Shown here piece by piece: positions 1 through 5,491 of a DNA stretch of 34,131 nt. The number at the start of each line of letters is the position of its first letter. Position 1 is the stretch's first letter. A program made the translations under genes and the position numbers. The notes beneath the pieces are model-generated. The model saw only the letters and a list, made by a program, of their open reading frames with translations, did not search any database and was not told the DNA's origin. Source of the DNA: a virus; IMG/VR virus record IMGVR_UViG_3300032323_001139, positions 1 through 34,131 of that record. One strand, given 5' to 3'.

Positions 1-104
1 AAGACAGCGCCAGCCAGCAGAAAGCCCCACATCCCACCCGCGAAACAGGTAAAGACATGGGTTAACCAGGCGAAGAAACAAGCCAAGCCAATGATGTAAC
101 CCAT
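1..104 (-). CDS. 5' part of small membrane protein (duplicate of 34009-34112)
   Basis: The ATG is at 104-102 and the frame runs leftward off the window after about 35 codons. The sequence is the same as in the right-hand repeat, where the gene continues to its stop at 33963. It is therefore not a separate gene but the part of the 49-residue membrane protein that falls in the repeated end. The start follows the stop of the 88-residue gene by 11 bases and has an AGGTGA ribosome binding site. Confidence 0.8.
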   Translation of the reverse strand, partial: MGYIIGLACFFAWLTHVFTCFAGGMWGFLLAGAV

Positions 105-123
105 GGTGTCACCTATCAGGGAA
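1..123. repeat. Direct terminal repeat, left copy (123 bp)
   Basis: Bases 1-123 are identical to 34009-34131 by direct reading. Removing one copy leaves a 34,008-bp unit. Either the assembly is circular with an assembler overlap, or the virion DNA has a short direct terminal repeat. The repeat contains no special hairpin and lies inside a leftward gene that is intact only at the right end. A circular or permuted genome is therefore more natural, because P22-like phages package by headful. Confidence 0.97.
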
Positions 124-382
124 AGTCGGGGAAGTCGTTGCCCATATCGTCGAACCCGCTGCCCTGCGGTTGCTGGCGCTGGTCATCTTTTGGTCGCGGA
201 TCGTTGATGTATGCCCAACCGTCCCACCCGCCTTCCTTCAGTGGGATGGCGTCGATTTTGAGCATCGGGCCGTTTTTGGTTTCGATGATCGAGCCGATGC
301 GCTGATACCGCTTTTTGCGTTCGTTGCGCGAATTGGTGTATTCGCCCACGATGCAACTGATTTCCTTGATGACTTTGGACAT
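116..382 (-). CDS. Small acidic-tailed protein beside recombinase genes, possible SSB-like
   Basis: This is an 88-residue protein. The N-terminal two thirds alternate basic and hydrophobic residues (NERKKRYQRIGSIIE, GPMLKIDAIP), the look of a short beta-barrel. The last 15 residues are acidic, with DDMGNDFPDFP at the end, which resembles the acidic-hydrophobic tip of bacterial single-strand binding proteins. It lies directly downstream of the exonuclease (TAA, then ACC, then ATG) and in the same leftward operon as the ERF annealing protein. Similar small proteins next to ERF or YqaJ genes are familiar in phages. A role in binding ssDNA is inferred from the tail and the neighbours; no family was identified with certainty. 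Confidence 0.8.
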   Translation of the reverse strand: MSKVIKEISCIVGEYTNSRNERKKRYQRIGSIIETKNGPMLKIDAIPLKEGGWDGWAYINDPRPKDDQRQQPQGSGFDDMGNDFPDFP

Positions 383-385
383 GGT

Positions 386-1012
386 TTATTCCCCAATGAT
401 TTGTTTGAGTGCTGCGACCTTGGCTTCGACTTCAGCCAGGAACTTGATGACTTCCGCTTCCGTTGTTTCCAACCAGGCGTTGTCGCGTTCCACGCGTTTG
501 ATGAACAACTGCGCTTTGGCGGGCATACGCGGGTCAAAGACCACGTAGTCGCACCAGGAACGATCCGCGCATCGCATCTGCCACTGCATTTGCGCGAAAT
601 ACTTGGATTCGACAGGGTTGTCGGACAGCCAGCATTCCAGTGCTGTCTTGCTGTCAGGGCATTTGATTTCCACCATGCCATCGTCGCCCACCAGGCCGTC
701 AGGCGAGGCGCCAGCCATCGCAATAGTCGGGTGAGGGATGAACCCCACTTCGTCCACCATGACGCCTTTGGTGGCTTCATATGCGGCCCTGGCGAACGGT
801 TCCTGATCGACGCCCCACTGCATGGACGCGTTCATGTAGGAATCGGCCTTGGCGCCGGTGACGCGTTCCAGAACCAGTTGGGTCATGTAGTTGCCGCGGT
901 CGGCCCCGTAACCCGTTTTGGTTTTGGCCAGGACTTTGTACAGGCTGGATGCCGTGACTTTGCCCAGGCGGGCGGCATACCAATCGTCGGTGCGTTGTTC
1001 GATGTTATCCAT
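386..1012 (-). CDS. exo: YqaJ/lambda-type 5'-3' exonuclease
   Basis: This 208-residue protein belongs to the YqaJ viral recombinase family, PD-(D/E)XK nucleases that chew the 5' strand of double-stranded ends. E71 (in DQEPFAR), D105 (in ASPDGLV), E115 and K117 (in EIKCP) have the same mutual spacing as E85, D119, E129 and K131 of lambda exonuclease, so the active site looks complete. The length is close to the 226 residues of lambda Exo. The start overlaps the end of the ERF gene by 8 bases (ATGGATAA) and has an AAAAGGATC ribosome binding site. Exonuclease followed by loading of the annealing protein is the expected function. Confidence 0.95.
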   Translation of the reverse strand: MDNIEQRTDDWYAARLGKVTASSLYKVLAKTKTGYGADRGNYMTQLVLERVTGAKADSYMNASMQWGVDQEPFARAAYEATKGVMVDEVGFIPHPTIAMAGASPDGLVGDDGMVEIKCPDSKTALECWLSDNPVESKYFAQMQWQMRCADRSWCDYVVFDPRMPAKAQLFIKRVERDNAWLETTEAEVIKFLAEVEAKVAALKQIIGE

Positions 1013-1607
1013 TTGCTTGATCCTTTTTGGCGCGTTCGATGCGGGCTTTCTTTGCGTTGATGACTTTGGCTTGGAGTTGCTGGTTGCCCTGACAGGCTTC
1101 GTATGCGGCTTTGTAGGCTGCGGCCAATTCGTCGCTATTTGCGCTGGCGTCGATTGCTGCTAGGTGGTCGGTAATGTCAGGCAGTGGTGCGGCTGGCGCA
1201 GTTGTGCGACCGCTGGCGGCGTTGCCGTCATCGTCTTCCGGTGCAATGCCACACGCAGCCATGAGCGAATAGCGGCGGGCATACGTCAGGGCGCTGCCGT
1301 AGCCCTGCGGGTCATTCTTGGCCGCGGGGACGTGCAATTGGCCGTTGTTGATCGTTTCGCCTGATTCGTGGATGAACACTGTTTCGACGATCACGCCGTT
1401 GTCGCACGGGCTGACGCGTTGGGTCAGTGCGATGCCGTTGTTGTTCAGCGCGTCGATGACGGCTTCGACACACGCGGCCAGGTCAGCATATCGACCACCG
1501 CGGCCATTCTTGACAAACGCGGGGTTGATCGCCGACTTCAGCGCAGGGCCAAATTCTTTTTGGGCTTTGACAAACGCCGAAGCGATTTTGTTGAATGTGG
1601 GTTCCAT
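1005..1607 (-). CDS. erf: ERF-family single-strand annealing protein
   Basis: This 200-residue protein has the ERF family signature at residues 101-130: GYGSALTYARRYSLM, then CGIAPEDDDGNA. P22 Erf and relatives form rings that anneal complementary single strands and help circularise incoming DNA. Residues 1-130 form the core; 131-200 are an Ala/Pro linker and a helical, lysine-rich tail (NAKKARIERAKKDQ). The gene is just upstream of the exonuclease and overlaps it, the usual pairing of annealase and nuclease. The start at 1607 has AAAGGA about 8 bases upstream. It is the P22-type counterpart of lambda Red beta. Confidence 0.95.
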   Translation of the reverse strand: MEPTFNKIASAFVKAQKEFGPALKSAINPAFVKNGRGGRYADLAACVEAVIDALNNNGIALTQRVSPCDNGVIVETVFIHESGETINNGQLHVPAAKNDPQGYGSALTYARRYSLMAACGIAPEDDDGNAASGRTTAPAAPLPDITDHLAAIDASANSDELAAAYKAAYEACQGNQQLQAKVINAKKARIERAKKDQANG

Positions 1608-1609
1608 GT

Positions 1610-1801
1610 TCAGTTGTCCTTTGCTATCAGTTGGGTTTCAAGATCGCGGATGTGGTCGGCCTGGCAGTTGATGATGTGGATCAATTCGCGCATCTTGCTT
1701 TCGAGCATTCCGACCTGGTAGGGCCAGCGCATCGGATCGTCGGGCTTGTAATAGTTGTTGCTGGTGTCTTGGATTGCTTGCAGAACGTGGTCGATGTTCA
1801 T
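1610..1801 (-). CDS. Small coiled protein of unknown function
   Basis: This 63-residue protein starts at an ATG with a GAAAGG ribosome binding site (GAAAGGCAAACC before the start). It has a short N-terminal helix, a Trp/Tyr-containing middle (NNYYKPDDPMRWPYQ) and a C-terminal amphipathic helix rich in Glu, Ile and Leu (SKMRELIHIINCQADHIRDL). It ends 2 bases before the start of erf, so it is probably cotranslated with it. A helical protein in front of the annealing protein could be a recombination accessory or a host-takeover factor. I do not recognise a family. Confidence 0.72.
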   Translation of the reverse strand: MNIDHVLQAIQDTSNNYYKPDDPMRWPYQVGMLESKMRELIHIINCQADHIRDLETQLIAKDN

Positions 1802-1811
1802 GGTTTGCCTT

Positions 1812-1943
1812 TCATTTGTCAGTGAACCAAAGCGATACGGCGAACATCGCCAGCGCCAGCACCAGCCAATTCCACAAACGCTGGAAGCGCGTGGTCTTTG
1901 GGTAATACGGGCCGTCAAGATCGATGCGGATGGGTTTTTTCAT
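1812..1943 (-). CDS. Small single-span membrane protein
   Basis: This 43-residue protein starts at the ATG at 1943, preceded by GAAAGGCTCACC. Residues 1-24 are charged (MKKPIRIDLDGPYYPKTTRF), and residues 25-40 form one hydrophobic segment (LWNWLVLALAMFAVSLWF). The positive N-terminus suggests it stays inside. It lies in a run of very short leftward genes of the early unit, a place where phages often encode host-modifying or superinfection-related membrane peptides. The function is unknown. The upstream in-frame codons lack a ribosome binding site, so the short form was chosen. Confidence 0.65.
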   Translation of the reverse strand: MKKPIRIDLDGPYYPKTTRFQRLWNWLVLALAMFAVSLWFTDK

Positions 1944-1953
1944 GGTGAGCCTT

Positions 1954-2064
1954 TCAGAATGGCGCGTCGGGTAGTTGGTCGCGCTGTTGTTTGGCATAGT
2001 CGCGCTGTTGCTGGCGCGTCCAGGGGATAGGCCCGCCAGGCGGCGGGAATGGCCAGTTAGACAT
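1954..2064 (-). CDS. Tiny Pro/Gln-rich protein
   Basis: This 36-residue frame (begins MSNWPFPPPGGPIPW, ends RDQLPDAPF) has its ATG at 2064-2062. It overlaps the last 8 bases of the upstream 67-residue gene and ends 10 bases before the next ATG, so it fits tightly into the operon. The N-terminus is proline- and glycine-rich. The middle has a repeated Q-Q-R-D (QQQRDYAKQQRDQ). AAGG lies about 9 bases upstream of the start. Small phage proteins of the form WPFP..PWT..Q..DY are familiar, but I cannot name a function. Confidence 0.55.
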   Translation of the reverse strand: MSNWPFPPPGGPIPWTRQQQRDYAKQQRDQLPDAPF

Positions 2065-2260
2065 TGGCAAGCGCCTTGGCTTTGTTGATTGCCTGGGCCA
2101 GCATGGCGGCAGGGTAGATGTAGACACCGACGATTTCTTCAGCGTCGGTGTCCAGCAGCGTGACGGCGTAACCGCGGCTGATTTTGGTCACGGTCGCGGC
2201 GATGCCGTATTCCGCGTTGGGGAACGTTGCGATTTGGTCGGGGGTTGCAATCATCATCAT
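2057..2260 (-). CDS. Small protein of unknown function
   Basis: The protein has about 67 residues. Three ATG codons in a row (2260, 2257, 2254) follow AGAAAGGA. The second or third has the better spacing, so the true length may be 65 or 66. The sequence alternates short beta-like stretches (AATVTKISRGYAVTLLDT, VGVYIYPAA) and ends in a helix (AMLAQAINKAKALANV). It is the first gene after the second leftward promoter at 2300-2329, so it may be strongly expressed early. No family recognised. Confidence 0.7.
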   Translation of the reverse strand: MMMIATPDQIATFPNAEYGIAATVTKISRGYAVTLLDTDAEEIVGVYIYPAAMLAQAINKAKALANV

Positions 2261-2297
2261 TTCCTTTCTGAATAGACCGCTTTGCTGCGGCATGGGT

Positions 2298-2474
2298 TTA
2301 TTGTAAGCGCGCTTTACCAAACAAGTCAACAGGGCCAGCAAAGATTTTTTGAAAATTTGTGCGAACGGCCACCGCGTCCCGCAATTCTTGTTCGCTGGCG
2401 CGTTCGATGTACACGCCGCTGATGTAGGTTGCGAAGAACACCTGGCCGCCCCGATGAACTTTGATGATTTTCAT
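2298..2474 (-). CDS. Small basic protein of unknown function
   Basis: This 58-residue protein starts at 2474 (MKIIKVHRGGQVFFA) with AAAGG in GAAAGGCACGAA upstream. It has an N-terminal beta-hairpin-like stretch with a YISGVYIERA segment, then a helix with mixed charge. Its stop codon lies against the -10 box of PL2, so the leftward unit restarts immediately after it. The upstream gene's stop codon sits 10 bases before its start and lends bases to the ribosome binding site. No family recognised. Confidence 0.65.
   Translation of the reverse strand: MKIIKVHRGGQVFFATYISGVYIERASEQELRDAVAVRTNFQKIFAGPVDLFGKARLQ
2300..2329 (-). promoter_or_regulatory. Leftward early promoter PL2
   Basis: On the minus strand TTGACT (2329-2324) is followed after 18 bases by TACAAT (2305-2300). 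The layout matches PL1 at 3183, including the operator-like element in the spacer. Transcription would start near 2293, before the tandem ATG codons at 2260. Confidence 0.72.
2303..2317. promoter_or_regulatory. Operator-like palindrome in PL2
   Basis: GTAAGCGCGCTTTAC is a near-perfect inverted repeat that overlaps the -10 box. It matches the PL1 element (3186-3200) at 12 of 15 positions, differing only in the three central bases. It is a likely Cro site. Confidence 0.65.
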
Positions 2475-2484
2475 TTCGTGCCTT

Positions 2485-2583
2485 TCAAAACAGGGCCATG
2501 GCAAGCCACAGCAAAACGTAGATGACAGGCGCTGCGACCAGCGCCATGCCCACAATTTCCAGATCGGTCGGTTCGCGGTTCAT
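2485..2583 (-). CDS. Very small membrane protein
   Basis: This 32-residue frame begins MNREPTDLEIVG and has one hydrophobic segment over about residues 11-32 (VGMALVAAPVIYVLLWLAMAL). GAAAGGA stands 6 bases before the ATG at 2583. It sits between the LPD29 gene (ends 2595) and the 58-residue gene with gaps of about 10 bases on each side, the same spacing as its neighbours. The acidic N-terminus and the single span resemble other small early phage membrane peptides. Function unknown. Confidence 0.62.
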   Translation of the reverse strand: MNREPTDLEIVGMALVAAPVIYVLLWLAMALF

Positions 2584-2594
2584 GGCGTTTCCTT

Positions 2595-3134
2595 TCAAGC
2601 GGCCAGACGGCCAACGCTGTTGTATCCGTAGCCATCGTCGCCAAGGAAGGCAACGCGGTTCAGGGTCTTGCTTTCGGCTGCATCGTCCATGCTGAATTCG
2701 CTGGCCAGTTGCATGATGCGGCGTTCCTGTTCGTAGTCAGCGCCGACGATCCGGGCGCCGAACCCGTTGTCAACAACATCAAACTTGGGGTAGCCGTAGC
2801 GCACAGCAGCCAGGGCAACGAACCCCTGCATGAATGCGACAGTGAATTTGCGATTGACAAAGATGAAGTCAGCGCCGAACCGGACTTGTTCGCCGTCGAG
2901 CGTGTTGTAGTTGCAGCCCTTGAAGTCGGTCATGCCGTCGAAGTAAGCGCCCTGGAAAGCACCTACAACACCCTTGACCTGATCGGCAGCAGGGCCGTCG
3001 GTGTAGGCCACGTCAATGCTGGCGCCGCCACTGTACACGCTACTGCGGACGCTGAACTTGACGCCAGGGAACGCTTCCTTGAGTGCGGCACGAACCAGTT
3101 TTGCAGTTTCGGCGCAGGTGAGATATTTAGCCAT
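2595..3134 (-). CDS. LPD29-domain protein, first leftward gene
   Basis: This 179-residue protein matches the large polyvalent protein-associated domain 29 (LPD29). The hallmark is a start like MAKYLTCAETAKLVR followed by FPGVKFSVRSSVYSGGASIDV, then a conserved FGADFIFVNRK region. LPD domains are usually parts of giant multidomain phage and conjugative-element proteins; this is a stand-alone copy. It is transcribed from PL1 as the first early-left gene, which suggests a takeover or anti-host role, but the biochemical function of LPD29 is not established. The ATG at 3134 was chosen because the family begins at this motif. Confidence 0.85.
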   Translation of the reverse strand: MAKYLTCAETAKLVRAALKEAFPGVKFSVRSSVYSGGASIDVAYTDGPAADQVKGVVGAFQGAYFDGMTDFKGCNYNTLDGEQVRFGADFIFVNRKFTVAFMQGFVALAAVRYGYPKFDVVDNGFGARIVGADYEQERRIMQLASEFSMDDAAESKTLNRVAFLGDDGYGYNSVGRLAA

Positions 3135-3182
3135 CTTGATTCTCCAAAAAGACCCTTTGCGGAATTGCTAGGGCATGGATGA

Positions 3183-3211
3183 ACTGTAAGCCGCCTTTAC
3201 ACCCAAGTCAA
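3183..3211 (-). promoter_or_regulatory. Leftward early promoter PL1
   Basis: On the minus strand TTGACT (3211-3206) is followed after 17 bases by TACAGT (3188-3183). Transcription would begin near 3176, about 40 bases before the LPD29 start. The spacer and -10 contain the shared operator-like element. Confidence 0.75.
3186..3200. promoter_or_regulatory. Operator-like palindrome in PL1
   Basis: GTAAGCCGCCTTTAC is an imperfect inverted repeat lying in the PL1 spacer and -10. It matches the PL2 element at 12 of 15 bases. It is a likely binding site of the Cro-like protein encoded 76 bases away. Confidence 0.65.
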
Positions 3212-3240
3212 GCCCCCTTACGAAATATTTTTTTGGGTTG

Positions 3241-3269
3241 TTGCTTTTTTGCGAAAGTTGGCTTACCAT
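3241..3269 (+). promoter_or_regulatory. Rightward early promoter PR
   Basis: TTGCTT (3241-3246), a 17-base spacer and TACCAT (3264-3269) precede the cro ATG by only 6 bases, so the mRNA would begin at or near the start codon. The -10 box is embedded in GCTTAC as in PL1 and PL2. No ribosome binding site is seen before cro, which fits a leaderless transcript. Confidence 0.6.
3252..3266. promoter_or_regulatory. Operator-like element in PR
   Basis: CGAAAGTTGGCTTAC matches the minus-strand PL1 element (GTAAAGGCGGCTTAC) at 11 of 15 positions, in the same orientation relative to the -10 box. A second, overlapping imperfect palindrome, GTTGGC-N7-GCGAAC (3257-3275), reaches to the cro start codon. 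Confidence 0.5.
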
Positions 3270-3275
3270 GCGAAC

Positions 3276-3434
3276 ATGGACACACAGCAAGCAATCGAAA
3301 AAGCGGGCAGCGCCGCGGCCCTGGCCAAGTTGCTAGGCATCACCAGGCAAGCGATCAGCCAATGGGGCGACACGGTTCCCCAGGCCCGCGTTTGGCAGTT
3401 GCGGGCCTTGCGCCCCAAGTGGTTCAAGGGCTAG
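3276..3434 (+). CDS. cro: Cro-like repressor (P22 Cro family)
   Basis: This 52-residue protein has a helix-turn-helix at residues 14-31 (AALAKLLGITRQAISQWG) and the short C-terminal strand region (VPQARVWQLRAL) typical of P22-type Cro. P22 Cro has about 61 residues, so this one is slightly shorter. It is the first rightward gene and lies opposite the leftward unit. It probably binds the three operator-like sites in PL1, PL2 and PR and lowers early transcription. No CI gene is present beside it. The ATG at 3276 starts right after the PR -10 box and has no ribosome binding site; an upstream TTG in frame overlaps the promoter and is unlikely. Confidence 0.88.
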   Translation: MDTQQAIEKAGSAAALAKLLGITRQAISQWGDTVPQARVWQLRALRPKWFKG

Positions 3435-3465
3435 AATTGTTTGGAATCCGGCTAGGTGCGAAGTC

Positions 3466-3573
3466 ATGAGCGCACCGAAAAGCGAGCCCACCCGCCTGCC
3501 GAGATTTCCTTTTGTGTGGGACAGCGTGAGGGAAAAATGCACTACTACCAGCATCACATTGGTGACTTCATAA
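3466..3573 (+). CDS. Possible tiny protein between cro and the replication gene
   Basis: This is a 35-residue frame (begins MSAPKSEPTRLPRFPFVW) with AGGTG about 9 bases upstream of the ATG. It overlaps the first 37 bases of the DUF1376 gene in another frame and fills the 100-base gap after cro. The N-terminal part has a Pro-Arg-rich start and then FPFVWDSVREK, which looks protein-like. The tail after residue 24 (Thr- and Ser-rich) may be only read-through into the overlapping gene. Translation is uncertain. Confidence 0.35.
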   Translation: MSAPKSEPTRLPRFPFVWDSVREKCTTTSITLVTS

Positions 3574-4295
3574 AAGCCACCGCCAGGCTGTCAGACAGCC
3601 AAGCAATGGCCTATTTGCGGTTGTTGTGGATGTACTACGACACCGAAAAACCCCTGAAGCCTGACGCCAAGTTGTTGGCGTTCCAGATCGGCGCGTCCGT
3701 TGAAGAAACGGAACTGTTGCTGGAATCCTTTTTCTGGTTGGCCGACAGCGGCTGGCATCACACGCGATGCGACCAGGAAATTGCCGAGTACCACGCGTTC
3801 CTGGAGAAAAAATCCAACGCCGGTAAAGCATCCGCTGAACGCCGGAGGAACAGCAGCGCAACAGGTGTTGAACAGGTGTTGGACGGGTGTTTAACTACTG
3901 AGCAACTAACCAATAACCATAAACCACTAACCACTAACCAAAGAAAAGAGAGTCAGCGCGGAACGCGCCTGACCCATGACTTTGTGTTGCCGGAAGACTG
4001 GATTGTTTTTTGTGGCCAGCAAAGGCCCGAATTAGACCCCAGGGACGTTTTTGAGGGATTCCGAGACTACTGGGTAGCCCAACCCGGTCAAAAGGGCGTA
4101 AAGACCGATTGGACGGCCACCTGGCGCAATTGGGTGCGACGCCAGCAAACGCCAAAGAAAACCGCGGTGGAGGAACGCCGCAGCCAGATGGCCGAATTGA
4201 CCCGCGGAATGTCCGTTCCCAAGCCGAAGCCGTTTTGGGCAAAACCAGAAACCACGGAGGTGATTCCCCATGTGGAACCAAAACGACTTTTGTGA
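3537..4295 (+). CDS. DUF1376 (YdaU-like) replication initiation protein
   Basis: This 252-residue protein starts at the ATG at 3537 behind GTGAGGGA. Residues 1-90 match the DUF1376/YdaU domain (begins MHYYQHHIGDFIKAT, then SDSQAMAYLRLLWMYYDTEKPL), a winged-helix-like module of phage replication proteins. A polar linker follows, and residues 150-210 form a DnaT/O-protein-like tail domain (LPEDWIVFC to TDWTATWRNWVRRQ) that usually mediates contacts to DNA or the helicase loader. It is followed, with overlap, by the P-like loader, the same order as lambda O and P. The replication origin is probably inside or near this gene. The repeated ACTAACCA/ACTAACC runs at 3894-3940 are a candidate for origin iterons. 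Confidence 0.85.
   Translation: MHYYQHHIGDFIKATARLSDSQAMAYLRLLWMYYDTEKPLKPDAKLLAFQIGASVEETELLLESFFWLADSGWHHTRCDQEIAEYHAFLEKKSNAGKASAERRRNSSATGVEQVLDGCLTTEQLTNNHKPLTTNQRKESQRGTRLTHDFVLPEDWIVFCGQQRPELDPRDVFEGFRDYWVAQPGQKGVKTDWTATWRNWVRRQQTPKKTAVEERRSQMAELTRGMSVPKPKPFWAKPETTEVIPHVEPKRLL
3894..3940. repeat. Short A/C-rich tandem repeats inside the replication gene
   Basis: The stretch contains four spaced copies of CTAAC (ACTAACC and relatives) in a window rich in A and C, unlike the GC-rich surroundings. It encodes a Asn/Thr/Gln-rich linker of the replication protein. In lambda the origin iterons lie inside the O gene, so these repeats could be the origin. They are short, and this may be only low-complexity coding sequence. 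Confidence 0.35.
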
Positions 4296-4659
4296 TGTGG
4301 ACAGCGGGTTCGACTACGTGTTTACCCGTATGAATGCCATCTACGGCGCCGCCTTTGAAAACAACTGGCGCAACGTTGACCCGGCCATTGTTCGCCAGGT
4401 CTGGAAGGACGAATGCGGGCGCGGCCTGACGTACCGGCCAAAGATGGATTACGCGCTGAAACACATGAACCCGGATCGGCCACCGTCTGCCTTGGCGTTT
4501 GCTAAGTTGCTGAACGACGGCCCGCGCATTCCTGACAAACCGGACACGCTGATTACGCGTCAGCCGACCGTCCATGAGCGCATCGCAACCGAAAGGGCCA
4601 AGCAGGAAGCCCTGGCCAAGCTGCGCGAAATCACCCAACAAATGAGGTTTCCGAAATGA
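4270..4659 (+). CDS. Lambda P-like helicase loader
   Basis: This 129-residue protein has the WKDECGRGLTYRPKMDYALKHMN and PPSALAFAKLLNDGP regions seen in phage replication P-family proteins, which recruit and load the host DnaB helicase at the phage origin. It is shorter than lambda P (233 residues). GGAGGTGA lies 6 bases upstream of the ATG, the strongest ribosome binding site in this region. The start overlaps the end of the DUF1376 gene by 26 bases, which fits translational coupling and the O-P arrangement. The family assignment is from recalled motifs and the gene order. Confidence 0.68.
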   Translation: MWNQNDFCDVDSGFDYVFTRMNAIYGAAFENNWRNVDPAIVRQVWKDECGRGLTYRPKMDYALKHMNPDRPPSALAFAKLLNDGPRIPDKPDTLITRQPTVHERIATERAKQEALAKLREITQQMRFPK

Positions 4660-5183
4660 CCATCGAAGCAATGAAGCAGGCGCTGGAGGCGTTGGAGTTT
4701 GCCGCCGACAAATTGGATTACCGCTGCGAATACACCATCACCGCCCTCCGCGCAGCGATAGCAAGCTATAGCACCGCCATCCATGCAACGGAGTTGCGGG
4801 AGCAAGCAGAGAAATCAAACATCAAGCAGGTCATCCACCTGTATGACGAGCCACCCGCAGCACCTGTGCAGGAGTCGGTGGCGTGGGTCGACCTGCTCAA
4901 GCAAGCCGACGAAATCGTCCGCAGCAAACCACTGTGGAAGAAGTTTATCGACGGGACGCCACTGGCAAACGACATCGCAGTTTGGATGGCCAGTTTTGCG
5001 CAGGAACACACCACCCCACCAGCAGCACAGCGGCAATGGGTTGGGCTGACGGATGCCGAGATACTTGAGGTGCTTTGCATCTGGCCTGACGCTGATGACG
5101 ATCCAGACGATTACATGGAAGACATCCGTGAGGCCCGCGCCATCGAAGCCAAGCTGCGCGAGAAGAACGGAGGGCAGGCATGA
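4656..5183 (+). CDS. Conserved phage protein of unknown function
   Basis: This 175-residue protein begins MTIEAMKQALEALE and ends in a helical WVGLTDAEILEVL ... ARAIEAKLREKNG segment. Proteins with these two end signatures, often with a variable proline-rich middle (PPAAPVQ, TTPPAAQRQW), are common in prophages of Comamonadaceae and other Burkholderiales, as far as I recall. That supports the host guess. The start overlaps the P-like gene as ATGA, and the end overlaps the next start in the same way. Function unknown. Confidence 0.8.
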   Translation: MTIEAMKQALEALEFAADKLDYRCEYTITALRAAIASYSTAIHATELREQAEKSNIKQVIHLYDEPPAAPVQESVAWVDLLKQADEIVRSKPLWKKFIDGTPLANDIAVWMASFAQEHTTPPAAQRQWVGLTDAEILEVLCIWPDADDDPDDYMEDIREARAIEAKLREKNGGQA

Positions 5184-5491
5184 CCCGCGACGAAGGCCAT
5201 TTATTGCTGGACAAAATCAGGGAAGGCCAGACCTTTGACTACGAACAAATCACCGCAGCCCTTATCGCAACAGGCGACCTTGCTGGATGGCGAGAAACAC
5301 ACCTGGTCGGAAGCCTGGCGGCTGGAATGCGAAGCGAGGGAATGGGGCAGACGGTACAAGCAGCACCTGAAGGAACGGGGGCGCAGGTTCGCGGATTCGT
5401 GGTGGATCGACACGAAGGATCAGATAGCCAAGAAACGTGGCCAGGCTGGTCTAAATACCTTGATCGCGGAAATGAACAGGCTGAAAAATGA
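5180..5491 (+). CDS. Conserved small protein with overlapping second frame
   Basis: This frame has 103 codons and begins MTRDEGHLLLDKIREGQ, then ITAALIATGDL. This N-terminal motif of about 34 residues is familiar from small phage proteins. After residue 34 the frame becomes Gly/Glu-rich and atypical, and the +1 frame starting near 5235-5280 gives the more protein-like sequence. Either two genes overlap heavily here, or an ancestral protein was split by a frameshift. The ATGA start overlap with the 4656 gene supports translation of the beginning. Confidence 0.55.
   Translation: MTRDEGHLLLDKIREGQTFDYEQITAALIATGDLAGWRETHLVGSLAAGMRSEGMGQTVQAAPEGTGAQVRGFVVDRHEGSDSQETWPGWSKYLDRGNEQAEK

Noticed and set aside
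170-1060. Long rightward open frame opposite the exonuclease
   Set aside because: It is antisense to a gene with a complete active site and has no recognisable protein features.
3249-3275. TTG at 3249 as the start of cro
   Set aside because: It would place the start inside the promoter; the ATG at 3276 fits the length and the beginning of the Cro family.
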